12,951 bases of DNA from positions 1-12,951 of the forward strand of contig DASVCA010000134.1 of NCBI GenBank assembly GCA_036381835.1, in the 5' to 3' direction. Below, one piece after another: positions 7,351 through 12,951 of this stretch. Position 1 is the stretch's first letter. Every line of letters starts with the position of its first letter. A model generated the notes under the pieces. That model was not told where the DNA came from, made no database searches, and was given only the letters and a program-made list of their open reading frames with translations. The DNA is from DASULK01 sp036381835. GTDB lineage: Bacteria > Actinomycetota > Actinomycetes > Mycobacteriales > Micromonosporaceae. The translations under genes and the position numbers were made by a program.

Positions 7351-7357
7351 CGGCGAG

Positions 7358-7531
7358 TCAGACTTCGATGACCTGGCGACCCTTGTAGGTGCCGCAGACG
7401 GTGCAGACGGCGTGCGGCAGCTTCGGCGACCTGCACTGGGGGCAGGGCTGGGTAGCGACCGCCGTGGTCTTCCACTGGGCCCGGCGGGACCGGGTGTTGC
7501 TGCGCGACACCTTGCGCTTGGGAACGGCCAC
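7358..7531 (-). CDS. rpmF: 50S ribosomal protein L32, zinc-ribbon form
   Basis: A 57-residue product starts MAVPKRKVSRSNTRSRRAQW, the hallmark L32 N-terminus that binds 23S rRNA. It carries two Cys pairs, C30-x2-C33 and C43-x2-C46, forming a zinc ribbon. It is thus the zinc-binding (C+) type rather than the zinc-free paralogue many actinobacteria make under zinc limitation. The GTG start is set by GAGGAG at 7540-7545, which spans the region just upstream of the yceD stop codon TAA (7537-7539). The two genes are 5 nt apart and clearly cotranscribed. plsX follows after 7 nt. The yceD-rpmF-plsX order is widely conserved and links ribosome supply to lipid synthesis. Confidence 0.97.
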   Translation of the reverse strand: MAVPKRKVSRSNTRSRRAQWKTTAVATQPCPQCRSPKLPHAVCTVCGTYKGRQVIEV

Positions 7532-7536
7532 GGTAC

Positions 7537-8100
7537 TTACTCCTCTTTACGGGTCAGGTGCGACAGGGCCGCCCACCGGGGGTCGATCTGCGTGTGGCTG
7601 TGATCAGCCGGCAGTTCGTCCCGGTGCACCCCGCACTCGGGGCACAGCCCTGGGCAATCCACTTGGCACAGCGGGTTGGTCGGCAGCGCCAGCACCACCG
7701 CGTCCCGCACGACCGGCTCCAGGTCGATCAGATCGCCCTGCATCCGGCCGACCTCGTCCTCGTCCGTCGTCTCGTCCGTGGTGCTGTTCTCGTACGCGAA
7801 CAGCTCCTGGATCGCCACGACCAGTGAGTCGCGGATCGGGCGCAGGCACCGGCCGCACTCGCCCTGAACGGGACCGCTGACGGTCCCGGAGACGAGCACG
7901 CCCTCGGACACCGACTCGAGTCTCAGGTCGAGGCTCAGGTCTGCGCCCTCCGGTACGCCGATCAGCTCCAGGCCGAGTTCCGGCGGTGCCGGAACCACCC
8001 GTTTCACAACATGCATCGCACCCGGTCGGCGCGGCAGCTCCTTCGTGTCGAGCACCAGCGGCGACCGGGGGTCGAGATGGTGTGGCAGGTGTTTGGGCAT
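7537..8100 (-). CDS. yceD: YceD/DUF177 family protein (23S rRNA accumulation)
   Basis: DUF177 proteins sit next to rpmF in most bacteria. In Escherichia coli and in plant plastids they are needed for normal 23S rRNA accumulation, by a mechanism not settled. Family marks are the C82-x2-C85 pair in GECGRCL and the C-terminal cluster C145, C149, C153, C156 in LCQVDCPGLCPECG, probably metal-binding. An acidic Thr/Asp/Glu stretch covers about residues 105-117. I choose the ATG at 8100 (187 aa, starting MPKHLPHHLD) because GGAG lies 7 nt upstream. The TTG at 8133 would add 11 residues but has no ribosome site, and it lies upstream of the start of the candidate transcript. The gene leads the probable operon yceD-rpmF-plsX-rnc-mutM. 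Confidence 0.93.
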   Translation of the reverse strand: MPKHLPHHLDPRSPLVLDTKELPRRPGAMHVVKRVVPAPPELGLELIGVPEGADLSLDLRLESVSEGVLVSGTVSGPVQGECGRCLRPIRDSLVVAIQELFAYENSTTDETTDEDEVGRMQGDLIDLEPVVRDAVVLALPTNPLCQVDCPGLCPECGVHRDELPADHSHTQIDPRWAALSHLTRKEE

Positions 8101-8110
8101 CGTCAGACTC

Positions 8111-8127
8111 CGGCCTGGCAAAGGCCG
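8111..8127 (-). other. Small hairpin in the yceD leader next to the ribosome site
   Basis: On the minus strand CGGCCT, a 5-nt loop TTGCC and AGGCCG form a 6-bp stem. The last stem base is also the first G of the GGAG ribosome-binding sequence of yceD (8108-8111). It could moderate initiation, but the stem is short. Confidence 0.35.
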
Positions 8128-8134
8128 ACGCAAA

Positions 8135-8165
8135 AGGTTACCTGAGCAGCGGTCCTAGCGTCGAA
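8135..8165 (-). promoter_or_regulatory. Candidate promoter of the yceD-rpmF-plsX-rnc-mutM operon
   Basis: Minus-strand TTCGAC (8160-8165) and TAACCT (8135-8140) are 19 nt apart; reading TCGACG shortens this to 18. The TANNNT -10 is good and the -35 partial. Transcription would begin near 8128, leaving a leader of about 28 nt that includes the small hairpin. Confidence 0.42.
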
Positions 8166-8184
8166 CCGGGGCGCGTTCCTGTGC

Positions 8185-8688
8185 TCAGAACGGTAGCGGA
8201 CGTTCGCCTTCGTCGCCCACGAAGGTGCCGATCTCGCGCAACGCGTGCATCTTGTCCCGGCCTCGCTCGATCGAGGCGAGTGCCCGGGTCAGGAACTGCT
8301 CGAAGTTGGCCAGGGCGGTGTCCACGTACTCGTCGACCTCATCGCGCAGCCGCTTGGCCTCGGCTCGGGCCTCGGCGATGACCCGGGCGGCCTCGTGCTC
8401 GGCGGAGACGGTGATCTCGTTCGTCGAGACCAGGCGGGCGTGCTCGGCCTCGGCCTCGGCGATGATCCGATCGGCCTCCCGTCGGCCCGCCTCCATGATC
8501 TTGTCCCGCTCCTCCAGCAGCGCCGACGCCCGCCGGATCTCGGCGGGCAGCTCGTCCCGGAGCTGCTCAAGCAGATTGATCATCTCGCCGCGATCGACCA
8601 TGCAGTTGCTTCTCGACATCGGGACGGCGCGGGCGGCCTCCACGATCCCGATTATCTCGTCGATGCGGTCGAGCGGGTCCACGGGCAC
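8185..8688 (-). CDS. SepIVA/DivIVA-like coiled-coil protein, 167 aa
   Basis: The product is almost wholly helical. Residues 1-20 (PVDPLDRIDEIIGIVEAAR) resemble the DivIVA-like N-terminus of actinobacterial proteins found at this locus. A hydrophobic helix follows, and a long Glu/Ala/Arg-rich coiled coil spans about 45-150, ending REIGTFVGDEGERPLPF. No membrane segment is visible. Such genes are often labelled as cell division initiation protein or wrongly as ATP synthase subunit B. From memory, the mycobacterial gene in the same position (Rv2927c, SepIVA in M. smegmatis) is a divisome or elongation coiled-coil factor of about 245 aa; this one is shorter. The GTG start has GAAGG 7 nt upstream. 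It lies 84 bp before yceD, and a near-palindrome at 8712-8730 lies just upstream. A role in septum or polar growth is inference. Confidence 0.85.
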   Translation of the reverse strand: MPVDPLDRIDEIIGIVEAARAVPMSRSNCMVDRGEMINLLEQLRDELPAEIRRASALLEERDKIMEAGRREADRIIAEAEAEHARLVSTNEITVSAEHEAARVIAEARAEAKRLRDEVDEYVDTALANFEQFLTRALASIERGRDKMHALREIGTFVGDEGERPLPF

Positions 8689-8711
8689 CTCACTACCTTC
8701 ACTCGTCGGTC

Positions 8712-8730
8712 AACCAACATGATGCTGGTT
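8712..8730. promoter_or_regulatory. 19-bp near-palindrome upstream of the SepIVA-like gene, candidate operator
   Basis: AACCAACATGATGCTGGTT has 9-nt arms around a single central G (8721), with only one mismatched pair (positions 6 and 14). Its near edge is 23 nt before the GTG start. A minus-strand CATGTT inside it could serve as a weak -10, so a bound protein would block transcription. I do not recognise it as a known operator. Confidence 0.45.
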
Positions 8731-8824
8731 CAGACCCGGAAAGCTGCTCCCCCAATGATGCGGTTCGCAGGCGACTGGCGTACCGACCTCGCCCCGGCCA
8801 CCGTCCGCGTGTCGGGCCGAAAGC

Positions 8825-8841
8825 CCCGCTTTGGGCGCGGG
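8825..8841 (-). terminator. Weak hairpin after coaD, possible terminator
   Basis: On the minus strand CCCGC, a 7-nt loop and GCGGG form a 5-bp stem, extendable by one T-G pair, 9 nt past the coaD stop. GCTTTCGG follows and gives no real T-tract. An overlapping GGGC-GCCC hairpin competes. Termination here is possible but not strong. Confidence 0.3.
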
Positions 8842-8850
8842 AACCGCAGG

Positions 8851-9330
8851 TCAGGCGCGGCCGAACCGCTCCGCCAGTCGCCGCCGCACCACCTCGGGGA
8901 CGTGCGCGGACACGTCCCCGCCCCACTTGGCGACCTCTTTCACCAGGCTGGAGGCGATGAACGAATAGAGCGGGTTGGTGGGCATGAACAGCGTCTCCAC
9001 GCCCGCCAGGCCGATATTCATCTGCGCCATCTGCAGCTCGTAGTCGAAGTCGCTGACCGCGCGCAGCCCCTTGACCACGATCGACGCGTCCTGTGCCCGG
9101 CAGAAGTCGACCAGCAGGCCACGGAACGACTCCACCCGCACGTTCGGGTAACCGGCGGTGACCTCCCGGAGCATCTCGATCCGCTCCTCGACGCTGAACA
9201 GCCCGCGCTTCGACTCGTTGATCAGCACGGCGACGACGACCTCGTCGAACAGCCGGCTGGAGCGACTGATGATGTCAAGATGACCGTTGGTGACCGGATC
9301 GAACGAGCCGGGGCAGACAGCGCGTCTCAT
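8851..9330 (-). CDS. coaD: Phosphopantetheine adenylyltransferase
   Basis: CoaD transfers AMP from ATP to 4'-phosphopantetheine, the penultimate step of coenzyme A synthesis. The 159-residue length is exactly the family norm when the ATG at 9330 is used, starting MRRAVCPGSFDPVTNGHLDI. The nucleotidyltransferase motif T-x-G-H lies at 14-17 and KGLR at 87-90. SSLVKEVAKWGGDV closes the active site at 127-140. A longer in-frame extension upstream exists but would run inside rsmD and is not used. The start overlaps the rsmD stop as ATGA, so the two genes are probably translationally coupled, an order that is common in bacteria. Confidence 0.97.
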   Translation of the reverse strand: MRRAVCPGSFDPVTNGHLDIISRSSRLFDEVVVAVLINESKRGLFSVEERIEMLREVTAGYPNVRVESFRGLLVDFCRAQDASIVVKGLRAVSDFDYELQMAQMNIGLAGVETLFMPTNPLYSFIASSLVKEVAKWGGDVSAHVPEVVRRRLAERFGRA

Positions 9331-9890
9331 GGCCGGCGACCGTACCAAAGAGTCGTCTCGCCATAGCGCCTGCTCCGCTCCGCGGTGATGCCGTCCACCC
9401 AACCGGGCGGAATGTCCCGAGCGGACCGCTCGATCACCACCACCGCGTCGGCCGCCAACCACGCATTGTCACGCAGCGCGGCCAGCATGGCGGTGATCTC
9501 CGCGTCGGGCAGGCGGTAGGGCGGATCGGCGAAGACGACGTCGTACGGTTCGCCGTCCGGTCCGGCGGCGAGCACCTGGGCGACCTTCCCGACGACGAGT
9601 CGGGTCGCCGGGCCAGCCCCCAACGCCTGGATGTTCTCCCGGATCACGCGGGCGGCCCGCGGGTCGGACTCCACGAGCAACACGTGCGCAGCCCCGCGGG
9701 AGAAGGCTTCCAGCCCGACCGCCCCGGACCCGGCGTAGAGGTCGGCGAAGCGTGCCCCGGTGAGTTCCGTCATCGATTCCAGGGCGTTGAACAGGGCTTC
9801 CCGGACCCGGTCGGAGGTGGGCCGGGTACGGCTGCCGGGCGGCACGGCGATCCGCCGCCCGCCTAACGTCCCCGCCACGATCCGGGTCAC
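9327..9890 (-). CDS. rsmD: 16S rRNA (guanine-966-N2) methyltransferase RsmD
   Basis: RsmD methylates G966 of 16S rRNA in the small-subunit head using S-adenosylmethionine. The 187-residue product shows the SAM-binding loop DLYAGSGAVGLEA (50-62) and the catalytic DPPY at 122-125. The N-terminus is TRIVAGTLGGRR, the usual family start. I choose the GTG at 9890 because GAGAGG lies 7 nt upstream and the protein then begins as expected. An in-frame ATG at 9914 and a start at 9968 would add 8 and 26 residues with poor ribosome sites. coaD follows with a 4-nt ATGA overlap. The 101-bp gap to recG holds no obvious terminator, so read-through from recG is possible. Confidence 0.95.
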   Translation of the reverse strand: MTRIVAGTLGGRRIAVPPGSRTRPTSDRVREALFNALESMTELTGARFADLYAGSGAVGLEAFSRGAAHVLLVESDPRAARVIRENIQALGAGPATRLVVGKVAQVLAAGPDGEPYDVVFADPPYRLPDAEITAMLAALRDNAWLAADAVVVIERSARDIPPGWVDGITAERSRRYGETTLWYGRRP

Positions 9891-9991
9891 CGCATCACCT
9901 CTCTCAGACACCATAAAGATCGACTCCAGATCATCGAAATCGCGCTGTCGCCGGTCGGCGGACACCACAACATCGACGAAATGGCGCAGGA

Positions 9992-12199
9992 TCAGCCCTT
10001 CTCGAGGTACTCGGCGCGCTCCTCGTCCACGAGAACGGCCACCGCGGCGGCCAGCGCGGGATGCCGCTCCAGGTCCGGATCCTCCTCGATCAGTTCCATC
10101 GCCTCGGCCCGGGCGTCGCGGATCAGATCGGCGTCCCGCAGCAGGGACAGCAGTCGCAGATGCGACCGGCGGCCGGACTGAGCCGCACCCAGTACGTCGC
10201 CTTCCCGCCGCTGCTCCAGATCCAACTCGGCGAGCCGGAAACCATCGAGGGTGGAGGCGACCGCGTCCAGCCGCTCGCGGGCCGGAGTGCCTTCAACAGC
10301 CTCGGTGACCAGCAGGCACAGCCCCGGGGCGGTCCCCCGGCCGACCCGGCCGCGCAACTGGTGCAACTGCGAGACGCCGAACCGGTCGGCATCCATCACG
10401 ATCATCATCGTCGCGTTCGGTACGTCGACCCCGACCTCGATCACCGTCGTGGCGACCAGTACGTCGAGGGCGCCGGCGGCGAACGATCTCATCACCGCGT
10501 CCTTCTCGTCGGCCGGCAGTCGGCCGTGCAGCGTGCCCATCCGGAGGCCGTGCAACGGGCCGTCGGCCAGCAGCCGGGCCACCTCGGTCACCGCCAACGG
10601 CGGGCGGCGCCCCGCCTCCTCTCCAGCGGCCTCCTCCCCCGAATCCCCCGACTCCCCGGCCGACGAGTCCTCGCCGATGCGCGGGCACACCACGTACGCC
10701 TGGTGTCCGGCGGTCACCTCCTCGCGCAGCCGCCGCCAGGCACGCTCCAGGAAGGCCGGCTTCTCCACCGCCGGCACCACGTGGGTGGCGATCGGCGACC
10801 GCCCGCGCGGCAACTGCGTCAGCGTGGACACCTCCAGGTCGCCGTACACGGTCATCGCCACCGTGCGGGGAATCGGGGTGGCGGTCATGACCAGGACGTG
10901 CGGCGGCTGCTCGGCCTTGGCCCGCAGCGCGTCCCGCTGCTCCACGCCGAACCGATGCTGTTCATCGACCACCACCAGGCCGAGGTCGGCGAAGTCGACC
11001 CCCTCGTACAGCAGCGCATGCGTGCCCACCACGATGCCCGCCGCGCCGGTCGCGACCTCGGCGAGTGCCCGCCGCCGGGCCGCCGCCCCGAGCGATCCGG
11101 TAACCAGCGCGACCCGAGTGCCCGACGGGTCGCCGTCCAACTCCCCCGCACGGCCCAGCGGCCCGAGCAGGTCCAGAATCCCCCGGTGATGCTGGGCTGC
11201 GAGCACCTCGGTGGGCGCGAGCAGCGCCGCCTGCCCACCCGCGTCCACCACCTGCAGCATCGCCCGCAGCGCACACACGGTCTTGCCGCTGCCGACCTCG
11301 CCCTGCAGCAGCCGATGCATCGGGTACGCGGCGGCCAGATCCACGGCGATCTCCTCGCCGACCCGCCGCTGCCCATCGGTCAACTCGTACGGCAGCCGGG
11401 CGTCGAACGCGGCGAGCAGACCGTCGGGGCGTCGCGGCCGGGGCCGGGTCGGCGAGGACGCGGCCCGGTGCTTGCGCTGCGCGAGCGTCAGCTGCACGGC
11501 GAACGCCTCGTCCCACTTGAGCCGGCGGCGGGCGCGGGCCAGCGCCTCCCGGCTGGACGGCCGGTGGATCTCCGCGAGCGCGGTGGCCAGGCCGACCAGG
11601 TTCCGCTTCGCGCGGATCGTGACCGGCAGCGGATCGTCCGGCGGGCTGAAGGTGTCGAGGACCACCCGCACGCACCGGGCGATCACCCAGGTCGGCACGG
11701 CCGCCGCGGCCGGGTAGACCGGGATCAGCGCCCCCGCGAACTCCTCGATCTCCTCGCCGGCGACCACCTCGCCGTCCGCTTCGCCGAGCAGCACGTAGTC
11801 CGGGCCGTTGAGCTGCCGTCGGCCCCGGAACTCGGTGACCTTGCCGGCGAACAGCCCCCACCGGCCGGGGCGCAACTGCTTCTCCCGCCACGGCTGGTTG
11901 AAGAACGTCAGTGTCAACTGTCCGCCCGCGCCGTCGCCGACGATCACCTCCAGCAGGTTGCCGCGGCGTTGGCGCATCGGGCGTACGGTGGTCTGCCGCA
12001 CCTGGGCGAGCACGGTGGCCTGCTCACCCACCGTCAGGGCGCGGATGTCGGTGTGCTCCCCCCGCTCGTCGTAACGCCGCGGGAAGTGGTAAAGCAGCTC
12101 GCCGACGGTGTGCAGACCCAGGTGGGTGGCGAGGGCCCGCGCGGTCTTGTCCCCGACCAGCTTGCGCAGCGGGGTCTCGAGGGTGGCCGGCTCGGTCAT
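9992..12199 (-). CDS. recG: ATP-dependent DNA helicase RecG
   Basis: RecG is a double-stranded DNA translocase that reverses stalled replication forks and processes recombination and R-loop structures. The 735-residue protein shows the N-terminal wedge with an OB fold (about 50-140). The helicase core follows, with Walker A GEVGSGKT (300-307), DEQH (412-415), TATPIPRT (439-446) and QLHQLRGRVGRG (611-622). Between CPRIGED and PPLAV an acidic Ser/Gly/Glu insertion of about 20 residues (510-530) interrupts the second helicase domain; I recall comparable insertions in mycobacterial RecG. The ATG overlaps the stop of a 16-codon upstream frame as ATGA, so recG translation may rely on that frame. 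GGGGTG lies a few bases before the ATG. Confidence 0.97.
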   Translation of the reverse strand: MTEPATLETPLRKLVGDKTARALATHLGLHTVGELLYHFPRRYDERGEHTDIRALTVGEQATVLAQVRQTTVRPMRQRRGNLLEVIVGDGAGGQLTLTFFNQPWREKQLRPGRWGLFAGKVTEFRGRRQLNGPDYVLLGEADGEVVAGEEIEEFAGALIPVYPAAAAVPTWVIARCVRVVLDTFSPPDDPLPVTIRAKRNLVGLATALAEIHRPSSREALARARRRLKWDEAFAVQLTLAQRKHRAASSPTRPRPRRPDGLLAAFDARLPYELTDGQRRVGEEIAVDLAAAYPMHRLLQGEVGSGKTVCALRAMLQVVDAGGQAALLAPTEVLAAQHHRGILDLLGPLGRAGELDGDPSGTRVALVTGSLGAAARRRALAEVATGAAGIVVGTHALLYEGVDFADLGLVVVDEQHRFGVEQRDALRAKAEQPPHVLVMTATPIPRTVAMTVYGDLEVSTLTQLPRGRSPIATHVVPAVEKPAFLERAWRRLREEVTAGHQAYVVCPRIGEDSSAGESGDSGEEAAGEEAGRRPPLAVTEVARLLADGPLHGLRMGTLHGRLPADEKDAVMRSFAAGALDVLVATTVIEVGVDVPNATMMIVMDADRFGVSQLHQLRGRVGRGTAPGLCLLVTEAVEGTPARERLDAVASTLDGFRLAELDLEQRREGDVLGAAQSGRRSHLRLLSLLRDADLIRDARAEAMELIEEDPDLERHPALAAAVAVLVDEERAEYLEKG

Positions 12200-12246
12200 C
12201 GCGCACCCCGCCGGGACACGGCGGCAGCGTCGAGCGTCTCCAGCAC
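12196..12246 (-). pseudogene. 16-codon leaderless frame before recG, probable scar of a deleted DAK2/FakA-like gene
   Basis: GTG at 12246 opens a frame encoding MLETLDAAAVSRRGAR, ending in TGA that overlaps the recG ATG (ATGA). In many actinobacteria a DAK2-domain protein (FakA-like, fatty-acid kinase type) stands directly before recG and begins with a sequence like LDAAAVRxWC. The first 12 residues here fit that start; the expected downstream motifs such as NVYPVPDGDTGTN are absent. I infer that an internal deletion joined the old N-terminus to the old stop while keeping coupling to recG. It could instead be a true leader peptide. The TAGGCT box 7 nt before the GTG implies a leaderless transcript. 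Confidence 0.5.
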
Positions 12247-12253
12247 GAGGACG

Positions 12254-12259
12254 AGCCTA
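12254..12259 (-). promoter_or_regulatory. Leaderless-type -10 box TAGGCT for the recG transcript
   Basis: Minus-strand TAGGCT lies 7 nt upstream of the GTG at 12246, the spacing expected when the start codon is the first transcribed base. No good -35 hexamer is visible. The same sequence with the same left context, CCGTTAGGCT, also stands before smc. Confidence 0.5.
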
Positions 12260-12469
12260 ACGGCGGGTGCCGACAGCGGTGGGACGCGCGAGCGGTAACC
12301 TCATCACGTCCTGCCCCAGGAGCACGCAGTCGCCGACCACCGCCGGGGTGCCTCCGCTCGTCAGGTCCGGGCGGTTGGTGGAGCGGGCTGCGGATCGGGT
12401 AGCCTGGCTAGGTTGCCCGGGGAAGGATCCTGTGGCGACCTCACGAACGATCATTCCCAGGAGTATCCC
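12260..12469. other. Divergent recG/rpmB intergenic region
   Basis: This 210-bp part between the recG transcript start and rpmB contains no convincing gene on either strand. The minus-strand open frame covering 12257-12517 crosses into rpmB antisense and has no family marks. Only the rpmB promoter candidates and ribosome site stand out. Confidence 0.45.
12375..12414 (+). promoter_or_regulatory. Candidate rpmB promoter region with palindromic -10
   Basis: TAGCCT (12400-12405) and TAGGTT (12409-12414) are both TANNNT-type -10 boxes. TTGGTG (12375-12380) is a partial -35, 19 nt before the first. The boxes overlap a perfect 11-bp palindrome, TAGCC-T-GGCTA (12400-12410), which could be an operator or chance. 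Confidence 0.35.
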
Positions 12470-12664
12470 GTGGCTAGCGTGTGCGACGTCTGTGGCAAGG
12501 GTCCCGGCTTCGGGCACAACGTCCCGTGGTCGAAGAAGAAGACCAAGCGCCGCTGGAGCCCCAACATTCAGACGGTGCGTACCCCCGCCGGTGGCGGAAC
12601 GACCCGCAAGCTGCGGGTATGCACCTCCTGCCTGAAGGCCGGCAAGGTGGTCCGCGGGGCCTGA
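12470..12664 (+). CDS. rpmB: 50S ribosomal protein L28, zinc-ribbon form
   Basis: The 64-residue product is bacterial L28: MASVCDVCGKGPGFGHNVPW, then SKKKTKRRWSPN and a basic C-terminal half. Cys pairs C5-x2-C8 and C51-x2-C54 form a zinc ribbon, so this is the zinc-containing (C+) paralogue; a zinc-free copy may exist elsewhere under Zur control. The GTG start is set by AGGAG 6 nt upstream (12459-12463) and by the family N-terminus, although the frame stays open further upstream to 12413. It is divergent from recG, separated in the usual order by what now looks like a deleted gene. A strong terminator follows 18 nt after the stop. Confidence 0.97.
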   Translation: MASVCDVCGKGPGFGHNVPWSKKKTKRRWSPNIQTVRTPAGGGTTRKLRVCTSCLKAGKVVRGA

Positions 12665-12682
12665 GCGCCCGGCTGACTCGTC

Positions 12683-12708
12683 GCCGCCGGGCCGCCTGGC
12701 CCGGCGGC
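12683..12708 (+). terminator. Hairpin terminator after rpmB
   Basis: GCCGCCGGGCC (12683-12693), a 4-nt loop GCCT and GGCCCGGCGGC (12698-12708) form a perfect 11-bp GC stem, followed by TATTCCTGTCTG. There is no long T-run, as is common in such GC-rich genomes. Lying between convergent genes, it may serve both strands. Confidence 0.75.
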
Positions 12709-12736
12709 TATTCCTGTCTGCCCACCGGCTGCCGGA

Positions 12737-12951
12737 TCAGAGATCGCGACCGTAGGAGCGGACCGATGGGGACCCGCGGTAGAAGCCGAAGTCCTCGATC
12801 CGCTGGTAACCGCACTTCTCGTACATGGCGATCGCCTCGGGCTGCTTGTCTCCGCACTCCAGGATGAGTCGTTTGCGGCCGTGGTCCCGCGCGGACTGCT
12901 CCACGGCGGCCAGGACCGCCCGCGCCACCCCCCGTCCCCGCATCTTCGGGA
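12737..12951 (-). CDS. GNAT-family N-acetyltransferase, C-terminal part (5' end outside window)
   Basis: The last 70 or so residues of a GNAT-fold protein are present. PKMRGRGVARAVL contains the acetyl-CoA pyrophosphate-binding pattern R-x-x-G-x-A. Next come a helix with VEQSARDHGRKRLILECGDKQ and the fold-closing AIAMYEKCGYQRIEDFGFY. The end SYGRDL matches small GNAT proteins whose substrate is not assigned. The frame remains open past 12951, so the ATG near 12943 is internal, not the start. It is convergent with rpmB, separated by 72 bp that hold the terminator. The substrate cannot be deduced. Confidence 0.88.
   Translation of the reverse strand, partial: PKMRGRGVARAVLAAVEQSARDHGRKRLILECGDKQPEAIAMYEKCGYQRIEDFGFYRGSPSVRSYGRDL

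Noticed and set aside
8101..8133. TTG start for yceD adding 11 residues
   Set aside because: There is no ribosome site, and it lies upstream of the expected transcript start. The ATG at 8100 has GGAG at good spacing.
8185..8688. ATP synthase F0 subunit B identity for the coiled-coil protein
   Set aside because: It has no N-terminal membrane helix and no ATP synthase neighbours. The DivIVA-like start and locus position fit the SepIVA-type family instead.
9331..9462. N-terminal extension of coaD to 9462
   Set aside because: The extra residues lie inside rsmD and lack family similarity. The ATG at 9330 gives the exact CoaD start and length.
10061..12298. Plus-strand open frame of 745 codons opposite recG
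   Set aside because: It is antisense to a fully conserved recG and rich in Arg, Gly, Gln and His with no domains. Long antisense frames are expected at this GC content.
1..12951. Mobile element, phage, CRISPR, tRNA or defence island
   Set aside because: I see no transposase, integrase, recombinase, repeat-spacer pattern or tRNA-like fold. Gene order is ordinary actinobacterial core apart from the CAP/GH114 pair.

Overview
This window is high-GC, and its genes use GC-rich third positions and many GTG starts. It carries the actinobacterial block smc, mutM, rnc, plsX, rpmF, yceD, a DivIVA-like coiled-coil gene, coaD, rsmD, recG and rpmB. Gene order and protein style point to an actinomycete, most likely a member of the Micromonosporaceae. 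The family assignment is inference from remembered gene order, not a database result.

Left part (1-2609, minus strand): the N-terminal 740 residues of the chromosome-organising ATPase Smc run off the left edge. Upstream is a 63-residue leucine-zipper-like protein with its own terminator (about 2321-2355). A TAGGCT box, the probable smc promoter -10, follows directly.

Accessory part (2610-4535, plus strand): a divergent intergenic region of 286 bp leads to two exported proteins. One is a CAP/SCP-domain protein with a basic, Pro/Ser/Thr-rich N-terminal part. The other is a lipoprotein of the GH114 (endo-alpha-1,4-polygalactosaminidase-like) family. They sit between smc and mutM and are the only obviously extracellular functions here.

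Housekeeping part (4434-8688, minus strand): yceD-rpmF-plsX-rnc-mutM look like one transcript, with gaps of 4 nt overlap to 23 nt. They cover rRNA maturation and ribosome supply (YceD, L32, RNase III), phospholipid synthesis (PlsX) and oxidative DNA repair (MutM). A SepIVA/DivIVA-like coiled-coil gene lies upstream. The MutM reading frame runs 102 bp into the convergent GH114 gene.

Right part (8851-12951): coaD and rsmD overlap by ATGA, and recG lies upstream on the same strand. In front of recG is a 16-codon reading frame, MLETLDAAAVSRRGAR, whose stop overlaps the recG start as ATGA and which has a leaderless-type TAGGCT box. I read it as the scar of a deleted DAK2/FakA-like gene, which in many actinobacteria stands between rpmB and recG. 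rpmB is divergent (plus strand), ends in a perfect 11-bp-stem terminator, and faces a partial GNAT acetyltransferase that leaves the window on the right.

I see no CRISPR array, insertion sequence, tRNA, rRNA or defence system. The best leads are the recG leader scar, the secreted CAP/GH114 pair, a 19-bp near-palindrome before the DivIVA-like gene, and the mutM/GH114 tail overlap. No intergenic stretch exceeds 300 bp.
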